DNA from: an uncultured Muribaculaceae bacterium
GTDB lineage: Bacteria > Bacteroidota > Bacteroidia > Bacteroidales > Muribaculaceae
Length of the DNA stretch: 64,000 bases
Assembly: GCA_910589055.1 (NCBI GenBank)
Contig: CAJURN010000009.1
Location: 1-64,000, forward strand
Direction of reading: 5' to 3'
Below the pieces are notes generated by a model. It had not been told where the DNA came from, made no database searches, and worked only from the letters and a program-made list of their open reading frames with translations. Positions 41,440 through 51,464 of the stretch are shown in pieces (position 1 is the stretch's first letter; every line of letters begins with the position of its first letter). The position numbers were made by a program, and so were the translations under genes.

Positions 41440-43986
41440 TTAACCGCACTTCGACGTACCGCAGGATGTGCATATCAGACATCCTTCCTGGTACACGAGT
41501 GTTTCCTGTCCGCAATTGGGACATTTCTGACCTTTCGCGGTGGTGCCGTTGGGCAGATATTTCTTCAGGGCACGTTCAACACCCATCTTCCATGTGTTGA
41601 TCGACTGGGAATCAAGTTCGAGGCCACCCACGAGTTTCAGCACCTGGTCGATAGGCATGCCGTAGCGGAGCACGCCGGAAATGAGTTTTGCGTAATTCCA
41701 ATATTCGGGATTGAACTTGTCGGACAAGCCCTCAATTGTGGTCTTGTAGCCGCGCTTGTTGATAAACTGGAAGTCGTAGCGCTTGTTGCCGTTTTCGTCG
41801 ATAGCCTTGATGATTTTGCCGTGGGTTACGGATTTGGGGCAGAAAATTCCATCCTCGTCATCGGCAAGACCGGTGAAGATTTCATAAGGCGCACCGTCAA
41901 CAAGGCCGACGAAGGCAATCCACTTTTCTTTATTATTCTGGAAGCGAACAACATCGGCCTCAAGCTCCATCGGACGCTTGATTACATGCGGATGAAGGTC
42001 GGTGCAGTTCTGAGCCGGGGTCTCCTTCTTCTCTACCGCCACAAGCACGCCGGAGCGCGAACCGTCGCGATACACGGTACAGCCCTTGCAACCCGAGCGC
42101 CATGCCTCCTTGTAGAGACGGTCGACTGTTTCCTCGCTTACATCCGAGGGCAGGTTGATTGTGACAGAAATCGAATGATCCACCCACTTCTGGATGCGAC
42201 CCTGCATCTTGACTTTTTCGAGCCAGTCAATTTCGTTGGCACTTGCTCCGCCATAGGGCGAACGGGCCACGAGTGCGTCAAGTTCTTCCTGGCTGTAATC
42301 CTTGCGGATTTCAATATTGTTGGCTTCCATCCAGTCCATGAACTTGGGATGGTAGACGATATATTCCTCAAATGCGTCGCCTGTTTCATCCACATAATCC
42401 ACATGCACCTCGGTGTCGTTGGGATTGACCTTGCGACGACGTTTGTACACGGGCATGAACACCGGTTCGATACCGGAGGTGGTACGGGTCATGAGGCTCA
42501 CTGTGCCTGTGGGAGCGATTGTGAGGCAGGCGATATTACGGCGACCATGCTCAAGCATGGCTTTGTAAAGCTCGGGCGATGCTTCGGCGAGTCGGCAAAT
42601 ATATGGGTTGTTGCGTTCGCGCTCGGCGTCGAAAATCTCGAAAGCACCGCGCTCCTTGGCAAGATTCACCGACGATCCGTATGCTGCGAGGGCAAGCTCG
42701 CGGTGTACTTTCTCCGAGAAGTCGGTAGCCTCGGGAGTACCGTATTTCAATCCCATGGCTGCAATCATGTCGCCTTCGGCAGTTGTGCCAACGCCGGTAC
42801 GACGGCCTTTGAGGGTCTTGTCCTTGATTTTTGTCCAAAGATTGCGCTCGGTACTCTTTACTTCCTCTGTCTCGGGGTCGCTGTCGATTTTTTCAAGTAT
42901 GGCATCAATCTTTTCCATCTCGAGGTCGATGATGTCGTCCATGATGCGCTGAGCCTTTGCCACGTGAGTGCGGAACAGCTCGAAATCGAACTCGGCCTCG
43001 GGGGTGAAGGGATTCTTGACGTATGAGAACAAGTTGACGGCAAGCAGTCGGCAACTGTCGTAAGGACACAAGGGAATCTCGCCGCAGGGATTGGTGGAGA
43101 TTGTGCGGAAACCGAGGTCGGCATAGCAATCAGGCACGGATTCGCGGCTCACAGTGTCCCAGAAAAGCACCCCGGGCTCAGCCGATTTCCATGCGTTGTG
43201 GATAATTTTTGCCCACAGACGCTTGGCATCCACTTCCTTTACAATAGCAGGCTCGGCGGCATCCACAGGATACTGCTGGCGATAAGGCTCGCCGCTTTCG
43301 GCTGCCTGCATGAAAGCGTCGTCGATACGCACCGACACGTTTGCTCCGGTAACTTTTCCTTCAGTCATCTTTGCATCAATGAACGCTTCCGAATCAGGAT
43401 GCTTGATTGACACGGTCATCATCAGCGCTCCGCGACGACCGTCCTGCGCCACCTCGCGGGTGGAGTTGGAGTAGCGTTCCATAAACGGAACAAGGCCTGT
43501 CGAGGTAAGAGCGGAATTCTTCACCGGAGTACCCTTGGGGCGGATGTGGGAAAGGTCGTGACCCACTCCGCCGCGGCGCTTCATCAGCTGTACCTGCTCT
43601 TCATCAATACGGATCACACCGCCGTAGCTGTCGGGCTGGCCGTCGAGGCCAATAACGAAGCAGTTCGACAGAGAGCCAACCTGAAAATTATTGCCGATTC
43701 CCGACATCGGGCTTCCCTGGGGAACGATGTAACGGAAATCCTTCAGCAAATCGAAAACCTCGTCGTAGCTCATCGGGGAGTTGTACTTCTGTTCTATCCT
43801 GACGATTTCCGATGCAATGCGGCGGTGCATGTCGTCGGGAGTTTCCTCGTAGATATTTCCGAACGAGTCTTTAAGAGCATACTTGCTAACCCACACACGG
43901 GCAGCGAGTTCGTCGCCATTAAAATATTTCAGGGTCGCGTTGAACGCTTCATCGTAGCTGTAAGTACGAAGCGGTTGAGATTCCAT
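41440..43986 (-). CDS. nrdJ: adenosylcobalamin-dependent (class II) ribonucleotide reductase
   Basis: An 848-residue enzyme that makes deoxyribonucleotides using a B12-derived radical, so it works with or without oxygen. Substrate-site sequence GNNFQVGSLSNCFVIG is near residue 100, NPCGEIPLCPYDSCRLLAVN near residue 300 (active-site cysteines) and TGTVSLMTRTTSGIEPVF near residue 500. The C-terminus has a zinc-ribbon-like tail (CPNCGQ...CLICTSCGTSKCG) that also carries the redox cysteines. No NrdB-type radical subunit is nearby. No cobalamin riboswitch could be recognised upstream. Confidence 0.95.
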   Translation of the reverse strand: MESQPLRTYSYDEAFNATLKYFNGDELAARVWVSKYALKDSFGNIYEETPDDMHRRIASEIVRIEQKYNSPMSYDEVFDLLKDFRYIVPQGSPMSGIGNNFQVGSLSNCFVIGLDGQPDSYGGVIRIDEEQVQLMKRRGGVGHDLSHIRPKGTPVKNSALTSTGLVPFMERYSNSTREVAQDGRRGALMMTVSIKHPDSEAFIDAKMTEGKVTGANVSVRIDDAFMQAAESGEPYRQQYPVDAAEPAIVKEVDAKRLWAKIIHNAWKSAEPGVLFWDTVSRESVPDCYADLGFRTISTNPCGEIPLCPYDSCRLLAVNLFSYVKNPFTPEAEFDFELFRTHVAKAQRIMDDIIDLEMEKIDAILEKIDSDPETEEVKSTERNLWTKIKDKTLKGRRTGVGTTAEGDMIAAMGLKYGTPEATDFSEKVHRELALAAYGSSVNLAKERGAFEIFDAERERNNPYICRLAEASPELYKAMLEHGRRNIACLTIAPTGTVSLMTRTTSGIEPVFMPVYKRRRKVNPNDTEVHVDYVDETGDAFEEYIVYHPKFMDWMEANNIEIRKDYSQEELDALVARSPYGGASANEIDWLEKVKMQGRIQKWVDHSISVTINLPSDVSEETVDRLYKEAWRSGCKGCTVYRDGSRSGVLVAVEKKETPAQNCTDLHPHVIKRPMELEADVVRFQNNKEKWIAFVGLVDGAPYEIFTGLADDEDGIFCPKSVTHGKIIKAIDENGNKRYDFQFINKRGYKTTIEGLSDKFNPEYWNYAKLISGVLRYGMPIDQVLKLVGGLELDSQSINTWKMGVERALKKYLPNGTTAKGQKCPNCGQETLVYQEGCLICTSCGTSKCG

Positions 43987-44100
43987 GATGTTGTTCTGTA
44001 AGGATAATATTGGTTGTTTATTTATGATGCAAAAATGACAAAATTATTTCACTTCCACAACAGCGCACGCGCAAAAAGTTGCCGGATGTTGATAAGTTTA

Positions 44101-44499
44101 TCAGAAGAAAGAAATGAGTTCAATATCAAAAATGAGAGTGGACCCTCCGGGGATTCCGGCCTGACCGCGTTTTCCGTAAGCTCTGTCGGCCGAGAGATAA
44201 ATTTCCCAACGGTCGCCCGGCTTCATGCGCTGAAGAGCTATAATCCAACCCTCGATGAGTTCTGACAGGCGGAAAGCCGGAGCTACTCCACCCCGGCTGC
44301 TGTCGAAGGTCTTGCCGTTGATTGTCTTTCCGGTGTAATGTACCGTCACCACACTTGAGCGAAGCGGACTCTTTCCGCCCTCGTCGCCCGAAGCGAGTAC
44401 CTTATAATATACACCGTCGGTAATCCGGCACACATCATCTTCGGCAGCCTTCTCCTGAAGCCACTCCGTATTTTTCTTTATATAATCCTGTTTTGCCAT
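44101..44499 (-). CDS. FKBP-type peptidyl-prolyl cis-trans isomerase
   Basis: A 132-residue protein with one FKBP domain (about residues 45-132). The active-site pattern is VTVHYTGKTINGKTFDSSRGG, RMKPGDRWEIYLSADRAYGKRG and STLIFDIELISFF. The N-terminal 40 residues are helical (IKKNTEWLQEKAAEDD). No signal peptide is seen, so it is cytosolic. It catalyses proline isomerisation in folding proteins. It has its own TAATTTTGC promoter and is divergent from msrAB. Confidence 0.93.
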   Translation of the reverse strand: MAKQDYIKKNTEWLQEKAAEDDVCRITDGVYYKVLASGDEGGKSPLRSSVVTVHYTGKTINGKTFDSSRGGVAPAFRLSELIEGWIIALQRMKPGDRWEIYLSADRAYGKRGQAGIPGGSTLIFDIELISFF

Positions 44500-44518
44500 A
44501 TGTCGTTATGTTTATTCT

Positions 44519-44527
44519 GCAAAATTA
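44519..44527 (-). promoter_or_regulatory. FKBP gene promoter -7 element
   Basis: On the minus strand TAATTTTGC matches the consensus, 19 nt before the start codon. Confidence 0.5.
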
Positions 44528-44596
44528 GGAATTGTTTGAATCAAACAAAAACAATATCCCTACGTTATTTATATACACCAACTTTTTTCGACTGAT

Positions 44597-45577
44597 ATGA
44601 ACGACCAAAATAAACTTACCACTATATACTTTGCAGGCGGATGCTTCTGGGGCACCGAACACTTCTTCCGCCAGATCCACGGCGTAACATCCACCGAAGC
44701 CGGCTATGCCAACAGCATAGTGCCTGACCCCACATACCGGCAGGTATGCTCGGGCGCAACCGGAGCGGCGGAGACCGTGAAGGTGACTTTCGCACCCGAA
44801 ATAATTCCTCTATCCGATTTAATCGCGCTCTACCTTCTCACAATCGACCCAACCTCGGTCAACCGTCAAGGAAACGACTCCGGCACACAATACCGTACCG
44901 GAATATATTATACCGACCCAGCTCTCCTGTCGGAAATCAGCTCCGCCCTGTCCCGTGAGCAGATGCTCCACTCCCGCCGCATTGCAGTGGAAGTAGCGCC
45001 TCTTGAGAATTTCTATCCGGCTGAAGACTACCATCAGGACTATCTTAATAAAACTCCGGGAGGATATTGCCATATCAACCCTGCTCTGTTCAAAATCGCA
45101 GCCTCATATAAAAGTCGTCCCAAAACATTTTCAAGACCTGACGACGACACGCTGCGCCGGACGCTCAGCCCTACGCAATACGCTGTCACACGGCAGAACG
45201 CCACAGAGGCGCCGTACACCAACGAGTATTATCTTGAAGACCGCCCCGGAATTTATGTCGACGTCACAACCGGAGAACCGCTCTTCCTGTCTTCCGACAA
45301 ATTTCACTCATCCTGCGGATGGCCGGCCTTCTCACGCCCCATCTCATCCGGATTGCTGAATTATGTATCCGACCTCTCCCACGGAATGAACCGTACCGAA
45401 GTCCGGAGTTTGACCGGAGATTCGCATCTCGGCCACGTTTTTCCCGACGGACCGGAAGAACTCGGAGGCCACAGATTTTGCATCAACAGCGCTGCCCTAC
45501 GCTTCATTCCGCTCGAAGAGATGAAAAAAGAAGGTTTCGGCGAGCTCATCCCCCTCATCAAGAAAAATCAAGAATAA
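44597..45577 (+). CDS. msrAB: fused methionine sulfoxide reductase A/B
   Basis: A 326-residue bifunctional enzyme. The MsrA half (about residues 8-165) has the nucleophile in GGCFWGTEHFF and reduces S-sulfoxides. The MsrB half (about 190-315) has HSSCGWPAFSRPI and the catalytic cysteine in HRFCINSAALRF and reduces R-sulfoxides. The CxxC zinc pairs of some MsrB proteins are absent (YVDVTTGEPLF in place), as in other fused enzymes. No signal peptide is seen. It repairs oxidised methionine in proteins. Confidence 0.95.
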   Translation: MNDQNKLTTIYFAGGCFWGTEHFFRQIHGVTSTEAGYANSIVPDPTYRQVCSGATGAAETVKVTFAPEIIPLSDLIALYLLTIDPTSVNRQGNDSGTQYRTGIYYTDPALLSEISSALSREQMLHSRRIAVEVAPLENFYPAEDYHQDYLNKTPGGYCHINPALFKIAASYKSRPKTFSRPDDDTLRRTLSPTQYAVTRQNATEAPYTNEYYLEDRPGIYVDVTTGEPLFLSSDKFHSSCGWPAFSRPISSGLLNYVSDLSHGMNRTEVRSLTGDSHLGHVFPDGPEELGGHRFCINSAALRFIPLEEMKKEGFGELIPLIKKNQE

Positions 45578-45676
45578 CAATTTGACATTCAAACAAATAT
45601 CGCCAAAACAAAGCCTCTCTCCGACAGCTTCCGAAAATAAAAATGAAAATTTTTATGCAATTTTTTTCAAAAAAAC

Positions 45677-45708
45677 TTGCACAGTAAAAAAAATCGCCTT
45701 AACTTTGC
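45677..45708 (+). promoter_or_regulatory. tRNA operon promoter
   Basis: TTG (45677-45679), 20 nt, TAACTTTGC (45700-45708), 34 nt before the first tRNA. It probably drives tRNA-Lys and tRNA-Met together. Confidence 0.65.
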
Positions 45709-45742
45709 ACCGCAAATGAGGGAAACACCTCACGAAGCAAAT

Positions 45743-45815
45743 GACTCCGTAGCTCAGTTGGTAGAGCAACTGACTCTTAATCAGTGGGTCGAGAGTTCGA
45801 GCCTCTCCGGGGTCA
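45743..45815 (+). tRNA. tRNA-Lys (anticodon CTT)
   Basis: A cloverleaf folds cleanly: acceptor GACTCCG/CGGGGTC (with one T-G pair), D stem GCTC/GAGC, anticodon stem ACTGA/TCAGT with loop CTCTTAA, T arm GAGAG-TTCGAGC-CTCTC, discriminator A. The anticodon CTT reads AAG. The 3' CCA is not encoded. Confidence 0.95.
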
Positions 45816-45850
45816 CTAATAAAAAGCGGCATCAGCCGTACAACTTACAT

Positions 45851-45922
<72 letters not shown>

Positions 45923-45935
45923 CTAACAAAACAGG

Positions 45936-45969
45936 AAAGCCGATCGGAATATTTCGAACGGCTTTTTTT
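45936..45969 (+). terminator. tRNA operon terminator
   Basis: AAAGCCG (45936-45942) pairs with CGGCTTT (45959-45965), with an inner TCG/CGA, and is followed by a T-run. It lies 22 nt before the MATE transporter start. Confidence 0.75.
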
Positions 45970-45990
45970 AGCTACAAACCCCTCTGCATT

Positions 45991-47394
45991 ATGGCAACAG
46001 ATTCCTCTGCATCAACAAAAGCTCCCGTTGCGCTTGGAACGAGTCCTATCGGGAAATTGCTCCTGCAATACTCCTTGCCGGCAATCGTAGCGTCGCTGGT
46101 TACATCACTCTACAACATCATCGACAGCATATTCATCGGCAGAGGCGTGGGCCCTTTGGCAATCTCAGGCCTTGCAATCACATTTCCGCTGATGAATCTT
46201 GTAGTTGCCTTCTGCGTGCTCATCGCATCCGGCGGCGCAACCCTCTCATCCATATTCCTGGGACAGAAAAACTACACAAAAGCCACCGACACACTGTCGA
46301 ACGTTGCTCTGCTGTGTATCGTACATTCTATTATAATAGGTGGGCTCGGGCTCCTTTTCCTTGACGACATCCTCTATCTTTTCGGCGCCACGGAAGGCAC
46401 AATAAGCTATGCACGCGAATTCATGCGCGTGATATTGCTCGGCACTCCAATCTCCTACCTCTTCATCGGACTCAATAATATAATGCGAGCCACGGGCTAT
46501 CCTAAAAAAGCCATGGTTTCGGCTCTGCTGTCGGTGGGAGTCAATGTTGTTTTAGCTCCGATTTTCATCTTCGTGCTGCATTGGGGCATCGCAGGCGCGG
46601 CATTTGCAACAATATTAGGCCAGCTGTCGGCTTTCATATGGATTCTATGCCATTTTCTCTCCCGCAAGAGCTTCATCCACTTCCGACGCGGCGCCCGCTA
46701 CTTCATCCCCGGACTCATACGCAACATATATTCCATAGGCATGTCGCCTTTTCTGATGAACTGCTGCGCATGTCTTGTGGTGGTGTTCGTGAACAAGTCG
46801 CTGCTTGAAAGCGCAGCCGAACTCGGCGACATCGCCGTGGGAGCCTACGGCATAATCAACCGCACGAGCATGTTCTTCGTGATGATTGTGTTCGGCGTCA
46901 CCCAGGGTATGCAACCTATCCTGGGGTTCAACTACGGCGCATGCAACTGGCCGCGCGTCAAAGCCACCCTCAACAAAGGCATACTCATAGGCACGCTTAT
47001 CAGTTCCACCGGATGGGCTGCGACAGAACTCTTTCCCGATACAATCACCAACTTGTTCACCACCGATCAAAGCATGATTGACATTGCCCGCAACGGCTTC
47101 CGTATCTTCTTCGTTGCCTTCCCTGTTGTCGGCTCGCAGATTGTGATACAGAATTATTTCCAGTCGATAGGCATGCCCAAACTGTCAATCTTCCTGTCGC
47201 TCACGCGCCAGCTTATCTTCCTGCTGCCCTTACTCTGGATTCTGCCTCCGCGCATCGGTGTGGAGGGCGTGTGGGTGAGCATGGCAGGCAGCGACTTCAT
47301 CGCGGCCATACTTGCCATCACAACCATGCTGATAATGAACAGGAAAATTGCCGCAAAACTTAACTCAACTCCGAAACCCGACTCCAATGCTTGA
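45991..47394 (+). CDS. MATE family efflux transporter
   Basis: A 467-residue inner-membrane protein from ATG 45991; an upstream in-frame start would lie inside tRNA-Met. About twelve membrane helices in two similar halves can be seen. The typical first-helix region is GKLLLQYSLPAIVASLVTSLYNIIDSIFIG, and the second half has GIINRTSMFFVMIVFGVTQGMQPILGFNYGA. MATE proteins export drugs or metabolites in exchange for Na+ or H+. The substrate is unknown. The next gene overlaps its end by 8 nt, so the two are cotranscribed. Confidence 0.93.
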   Translation: MATDSSASTKAPVALGTSPIGKLLLQYSLPAIVASLVTSLYNIIDSIFIGRGVGPLAISGLAITFPLMNLVVAFCVLIASGGATLSSIFLGQKNYTKATDTLSNVALLCIVHSIIIGGLGLLFLDDILYLFGATEGTISYAREFMRVILLGTPISYLFIGLNNIMRATGYPKKAMVSALLSVGVNVVLAPIFIFVLHWGIAGAAFATILGQLSAFIWILCHFLSRKSFIHFRRGARYFIPGLIRNIYSIGMSPFLMNCCACLVVVFVNKSLLESAAELGDIAVGAYGIINRTSMFFVMIVFGVTQGMQPILGFNYGACNWPRVKATLNKGILIGTLISSTGWAATELFPDTITNLFTTDQSMIDIARNGFRIFFVAFPVVGSQIVIQNYFQSIGMPKLSIFLSLTRQLIFLLPLLWILPPRIGVEGVWVSMAGSDFIAAILAITTMLIMNRKIAAKLNSTPKPDSNA

Positions 47395-48955
47395 AACAAT
47401 AGAATTGCGCGTGGACCCGCGCACCGCCTCGGAAGACACCTTGCTCCGCGTAGCCGCATCCACCAAAACCGGACTTGACGTCAACCGCATCAAACGCGTC
47501 GACATCCTGCGCCGCTCCATCGACGCCCGCCAACGCAAAGTGATGGTTAACCTCAGCGTGCGCCTGCATATCGACTCGGAAGACACTACTGCAACACTGC
47601 GCCCCACAACCATTGAATACGCCGACGTTTCGTCGGCCAGACAGGTCATTATTGTCGGTGCAGGTCCGGCCGGACTCTTCGCGGCATTGGAGCTGATCGA
47701 GGCGGGATTCAAACCCGTTGTGCTCGAGCGCGGCAAGGATGTCGACAGCCGACGCCGCGACATGGTGGCGATAAACCGGGAGGGCATCGTTGACCCCGAT
47801 TCCAACTATTGCTTCGGCGAAGGCGGAGCGGGAGCCTATTCCGACGGAAAACTGTACACCCGCAGCAAAAAGCGCGGCCCGGTCGATAAAGTGCTTGGAA
47901 TATTCCACCAGCACGGCGCGCAGGACGAAATCCTCGTTGACGCCCACCCCCATATCGGAACCGACCGCCTGCCCAAAGTCATCAAGGCCATGCGCGAGAC
48001 CATCCTCGCCTCGGGTGGAGAAGTTCACTTCGGCTGCCGCGTGACAGGCCTACTTGTATCCGACAATAAAACGGATGGTGTGGTCTGTGCCGACGGACGG
48101 AAATTCTTTGGCCCGGTAATTCTCGCCACAGGACACTCGGCGCGCGACGTTTATCACTTCCTGCACGACGCAGGCATAAAGATTGAAGCCAAGGGAATAG
48201 CCGTGGGCGTGCGACTCGAGCACCCGCAGGAGTTGATTGACCGAATCCAATACCACAGTCCCAGCGGTCGTGGAAAATATCTTCCGGCCGCCGAATATTC
48301 GATGCTTACGCGTGTCGACGGACGCGGCGTATATTCATTCTGCATGTGTCCGGGAGGATATATCATTCCCGCCGCAAGTGCTCCAGGACAGCTCGTGGTA
48401 AATGGCATGTCTCCGGCCAACCGCGGAACCCGATGGGCCAACTCGGGAATGGTAGTTGAAATCCTGCCGGAGGATATTCCCGGCGATTCCGACAGCGATC
48501 CTTTGAAGATGATGAAATTCCAGGAAGAGATCGAGCATCGTTTCTTCCACGCAGCAGGTGATACTCAGAAAGCGCCGGCCCAGCGTATGAAAGATTTCAC
48601 CGAGAGTAAGGAATCCGCTACACTACCCCGCTCATCCTATGCCCCGGGGCTGACACCGGCAAGAATCGACCAATTGCTCCCCGACTTCGTGAGCCGCCGC
48701 CTGCAGGAAGGATTCAAGGAATTCGGTCGCAAAAGCCGCGGATTCCTCACAAACGAGGCAATTCTCATCGGCGACGAGACCCGCACATCGGCTCCCGTGC
48801 GCGTGCCGCGCGACAGCGAAAGCCTGTGCCACGTCGAGCTGCAAGGTTTATATCCTTGCGGCGAAGGCGCCGGATATGCAGGAGGAATAGTCTCTGCGGC
48901 AATAGACGGCATCCGTTGCGCACGCGCAGCAGTTGAAAGCCTTTCTTCTAATTAA
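47387..48955 (+). CDS. FAD-dependent oxidoreductase (COG2509 type)
   Basis: A 522-residue flavoprotein from ATG 47387, which overlaps the MATE gene by 8 nt. An N-terminal domain of about 85 residues precedes the FAD motif IIVGAGPAGLFAALELIEAGF near residue 88. The ATG-type motif FGPVILATGHSARDVYHFL is near residue 247, and the end carries LYPCGEGAGYAGGIVSAAIDGI, the C-terminal FAD-binding segment. This matches the uncharacterised dehydrogenase group COG2509. The substrate is not known. Confidence 0.88.
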   Translation: MLETIELRVDPRTASEDTLLRVAASTKTGLDVNRIKRVDILRRSIDARQRKVMVNLSVRLHIDSEDTTATLRPTTIEYADVSSARQVIIVGAGPAGLFAALELIEAGFKPVVLERGKDVDSRRRDMVAINREGIVDPDSNYCFGEGGAGAYSDGKLYTRSKKRGPVDKVLGIFHQHGAQDEILVDAHPHIGTDRLPKVIKAMRETILASGGEVHFGCRVTGLLVSDNKTDGVVCADGRKFFGPVILATGHSARDVYHFLHDAGIKIEAKGIAVGVRLEHPQELIDRIQYHSPSGRGKYLPAAEYSMLTRVDGRGVYSFCMCPGGYIIPAASAPGQLVVNGMSPANRGTRWANSGMVVEILPEDIPGDSDSDPLKMMKFQEEIEHRFFHAAGDTQKAPAQRMKDFTESKESATLPRSSYAPGLTPARIDQLLPDFVSRRLQEGFKEFGRKSRGFLTNEAILIGDETRTSAPVRVPRDSESLCHVELQGLYPCGEGAGYAGGIVSAAIDGIRCARAAVESLSSN

Positions 48956-48956
48956 T

Positions 48957-49766
48957 TCATTTCCCCGGGATTGATGCGTTGTCCCGGCTGTATTTGCGAT
49001 AGGCCGCGGCCAATTTGGTGTGATAGCCTTTGGCGGCGTAGCCCGGACCGTTATAGCCTTTGGCAAAGGTGGCCCAATCCTTGGCCTTCAGCGATTTCAG
49101 AAGACCCGAGTTACGGATGAAATTGGCAAACAGCTCAAGCTGGTCGCGCTCGGAGCGGCTTGCGGTAGCAATAAATTCCTCTGGCGATTCCACTCCGCAT
49201 TTCTTCCAGTTGAATCCGCCGAGCTGAAACATACCCCAGAAAGTTCCCTGGATTGCCGTAAGCGAATCAATCTCCATGGCTTGTTCCAGACGGGCATATT
49301 GAGCGGCATGGCGCGAGCCGTACTTCCGGTCGTTGGGCTTGGCAAAGACTTCGGGATGTGAACGTTTATATTTCGACAGATCAATACCGTTTCGGGAGGC
49401 ATATATCTTGAACACGTTCAGGTCGAAATTGACAAGAGGCTTGCCCGGCTCGAAAAAGCCGCTATGGGTCTGCCCGGTCTCAATCTCCACAACCGCCTTT
49501 ATAGCCGCAGGTTCCACGCCAAGCTCTTCGGCCACGGCAATATAATCGTCATTGGTTAGCCGTGCCGATGGATCTGTGTCATAGGTATTCATAAAGGACA
49601 TATGAATGGTGTCGCCATCCATCACCACATACGCACGTCCGTAACGATCCACTCCGGCAAGCACAGGGTCGGGGTCGAAGAAAAATCCGGAACTCACCGG
49701 CTCCGACGCCATCGCCATTGCAAGCGGACTTGCCACAAGTGCAGCTATGAGAATGTCCTTGAACAT
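48957..49766 (-). CDS. N-acetylmuramidase-domain protein, exported
   Basis: A 269-residue protein from ATG 49766 with a signal peptide (FKDILIAALVASPLAMAMA). The C-terminal 190 residues resemble the N-acetylmuramidase family (PF11860): a likely catalytic glutamate in IKAVVEIETGQTHSGFF, the RHAAQYARLEQAMEID segment, SLTAIQGTFWGMFQLGGFNW and the YNGPGY motif near the end. The family cleaves peptidoglycan. The stop lies 1 nt past the convergent FAD oxidoreductase gene, so the two ends abut. Confidence 0.85.
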   Translation of the reverse strand: MFKDILIAALVASPLAMAMASEPVSSGFFFDPDPVLAGVDRYGRAYVVMDGDTIHMSFMNTYDTDPSARLTNDDYIAVAEELGVEPAAIKAVVEIETGQTHSGFFEPGKPLVNFDLNVFKIYASRNGIDLSKYKRSHPEVFAKPNDRKYGSRHAAQYARLEQAMEIDSLTAIQGTFWGMFQLGGFNWKKCGVESPEEFIATASRSERDQLELFANFIRNSGLLKSLKAKDWATFAKGYNGPGYAAKGYHTKLAAAYRKYSRDNASIPGK

Positions 49767-49825
49767 GAAACAAACAAAAGCGGCGGATGTGCCGCAAAGC
49801 ACGTCCGCCGCCTGTGTGCAGAATA

Positions 49826-51283
49826 TTATTTAAGGTCGGCGACCTTTTCGAGAGTACGTGTCAACTGTCCCCAGAAGCGTTCTACCGCGGGGATAAACAT
49901 GCGTTCGCTGGGCGAGTGCACACCCTGAAGGGTCGGGCCGAACGAAACCATGTCGAGATGAGGATACTTTTCGAGGAAAAGACCACACTCAAGACCGGCA
50001 TGGATTGCCTTGATGGCAGGCTTGATTCCGTATAATTCCTCGTAGGCGTCGGATGCGATGTGCATGATGCGGGAATTCATGTTGGGAGCCCATCCGGGAT
50101 AGCCGTCGCCGTGGGTAACCTTTGCTCCGGCGAGTTTGAAGAGAGCTTCCACCTGATATGCGATGTCCCACTTGCGGGATTCTACGGACGAACGCTGGCT
50201 TGTGGTGACAAGAACCTGATTGTCGGGAAGCATCTTCACGGATGCGAGGTTTGTGGAAGTCTCAACAAGTCCCTCGAGGTCGCGGCTCATGGAAATAACC
50301 CCGTGAGGTGCGCTGTAAAGGGCTTCGATAAGGTGATTGCAGGTAGCTTCATCCACACTGTATTCCGGACGGTCGACCGATTCAAGTTCAAGTGTGAGTG
50401 TGGGCTCGAGGCCTGCGTATTCTGTTTCAACTTCCGCTATATACTTATTGAATTCGACGCGTACAACCTCTTTGCTTGAGGCATGCACTCCGAAAACAGC
50501 ATGAGCCGCACGGGGAATGGCGTTGCGGAGATTTCCGCCGTCGATTTCGGCAAGCGCCACCTCATGTTTCTGAGCCAGACGATAGAGGAAGCGGGCAAGG
50601 AGCTTGTTGGCATTGGCGCGTCCGAGATGGATGTCACCGCCGGAATGTCCGCCAAGGCCCTTGGAGATATCAAGTTTGAAATAATGGAAGTCAGTGGGAG
50701 CGAACGAGCGCTTGTAGTCGAATACACAAGTTGTGTCAACGCCACCGGCGCAACCGATAAAGATTTCGGCATCATCCTCAGAGTCAAGATTGAGAAGAAT
50801 CGAGCCGGAAATCATGCCTTCGCCAAGATTGTTGGCACCGGTGAGTCCGGTTTCCTCATCAACGGTGAAAAGTGCTTCCAGAGGACCATGAACGAGAGTG
50901 TCATCAACGAGTGCGGCAAGGGCTGCGGCCATACCGATACCGTTGTCGGCACCCAAAGTTGTACCTTCGGCACGGAGCCAGTCGCCGTCGACTACGGTTG
51001 TGATAGGATTGTTTTCAAAGTCGAAGCTCTTGTCGTTGGATTCGCACACCATGTCCATATGCGCCTGCATCACAACAGTGGGAGCTGCTTCCTTACCTGC
51101 GGTGGCGGGTTTGGACATAACCACGTTGCCTACGGCATCGGTCTTTACTGCAATATTATGCTTGGCTGCGAAATCGAGCAGGTACTGACGAATTTTCTCC
51201 TCTTTTTTCGAGGGGCGGGGCACCTTGGTAATCTCATCGAAGATGGAGAACACAAGAGCCGGTTTGAGGTCTTTGATTGTCAT
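49826..51283 (-). CDS. pepD: aminoacyl-histidine dipeptidase (M20 family)
   Basis: A 485-residue metallopeptidase that hydrolyses Xaa-His dipeptides. Zinc-binding motifs are clear: VVMQAHMDMVCE near residue 77, DNGIGMAAALAALVDD near residue 119 and the general base in DEETGLTGANNL near residue 149. A lid domain lies in the middle and a further metal ligand near the end (HAGLECGLF). No signal peptide is present. Length matches PepD. Confidence 0.94.
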   Translation of the reverse strand: MTIKDLKPALVFSIFDEITKVPRPSKKEEKIRQYLLDFAAKHNIAVKTDAVGNVVMSKPATAGKEAAPTVVMQAHMDMVCESNDKSFDFENNPITTVVDGDWLRAEGTTLGADNGIGMAAALAALVDDTLVHGPLEALFTVDEETGLTGANNLGEGMISGSILLNLDSEDDAEIFIGCAGGVDTTCVFDYKRSFAPTDFHYFKLDISKGLGGHSGGDIHLGRANANKLLARFLYRLAQKHEVALAEIDGGNLRNAIPRAAHAVFGVHASSKEVVRVEFNKYIAEVETEYAGLEPTLTLELESVDRPEYSVDEATCNHLIEALYSAPHGVISMSRDLEGLVETSTNLASVKMLPDNQVLVTTSQRSSVESRKWDIAYQVEALFKLAGAKVTHGDGYPGWAPNMNSRIMHIASDAYEELYGIKPAIKAIHAGLECGLFLEKYPHLDMVSFGPTLQGVHSPSERMFIPAVERFWGQLTRTLEKVADLK

Positions 51284-51433
51284 TGCTGTATGAGTTCTTT
51301 TATTATTGTTATTCTTATCCCCAACACTTTTAAGAAAAATATAGTTTTGGGAAATAATGTTAAAAACAAAGTTTATCGCCGTCTAAATTACAAAATATAA
51401 TTCAGATATAGAAAAAATTCGAGCTTTCTTTCA

Positions 51434-51442
51434 TATATTTGC
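51434..51442 (+). promoter_or_regulatory. promoter -7 element of the small membrane protein gene
   Basis: TATATTTGC fits the consensus, 22 nt before ATG 51465. The -33 element is unclear. Confidence 0.5.
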
Positions 51443-51464
51443 ACTGCAAAAGCGCATAGGAGCA

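Noticed and set aside
41821..43026. 401-residue frame antisense to nrdJ
   Set aside because: The ribonucleotide reductase frame is complete; this one has no homology signal.
43987..44100. possible cobalamin riboswitch upstream of nrdJ
   Set aside because: The gap is only 114 nt and shows no B12-box-like sequence or the expected structure.
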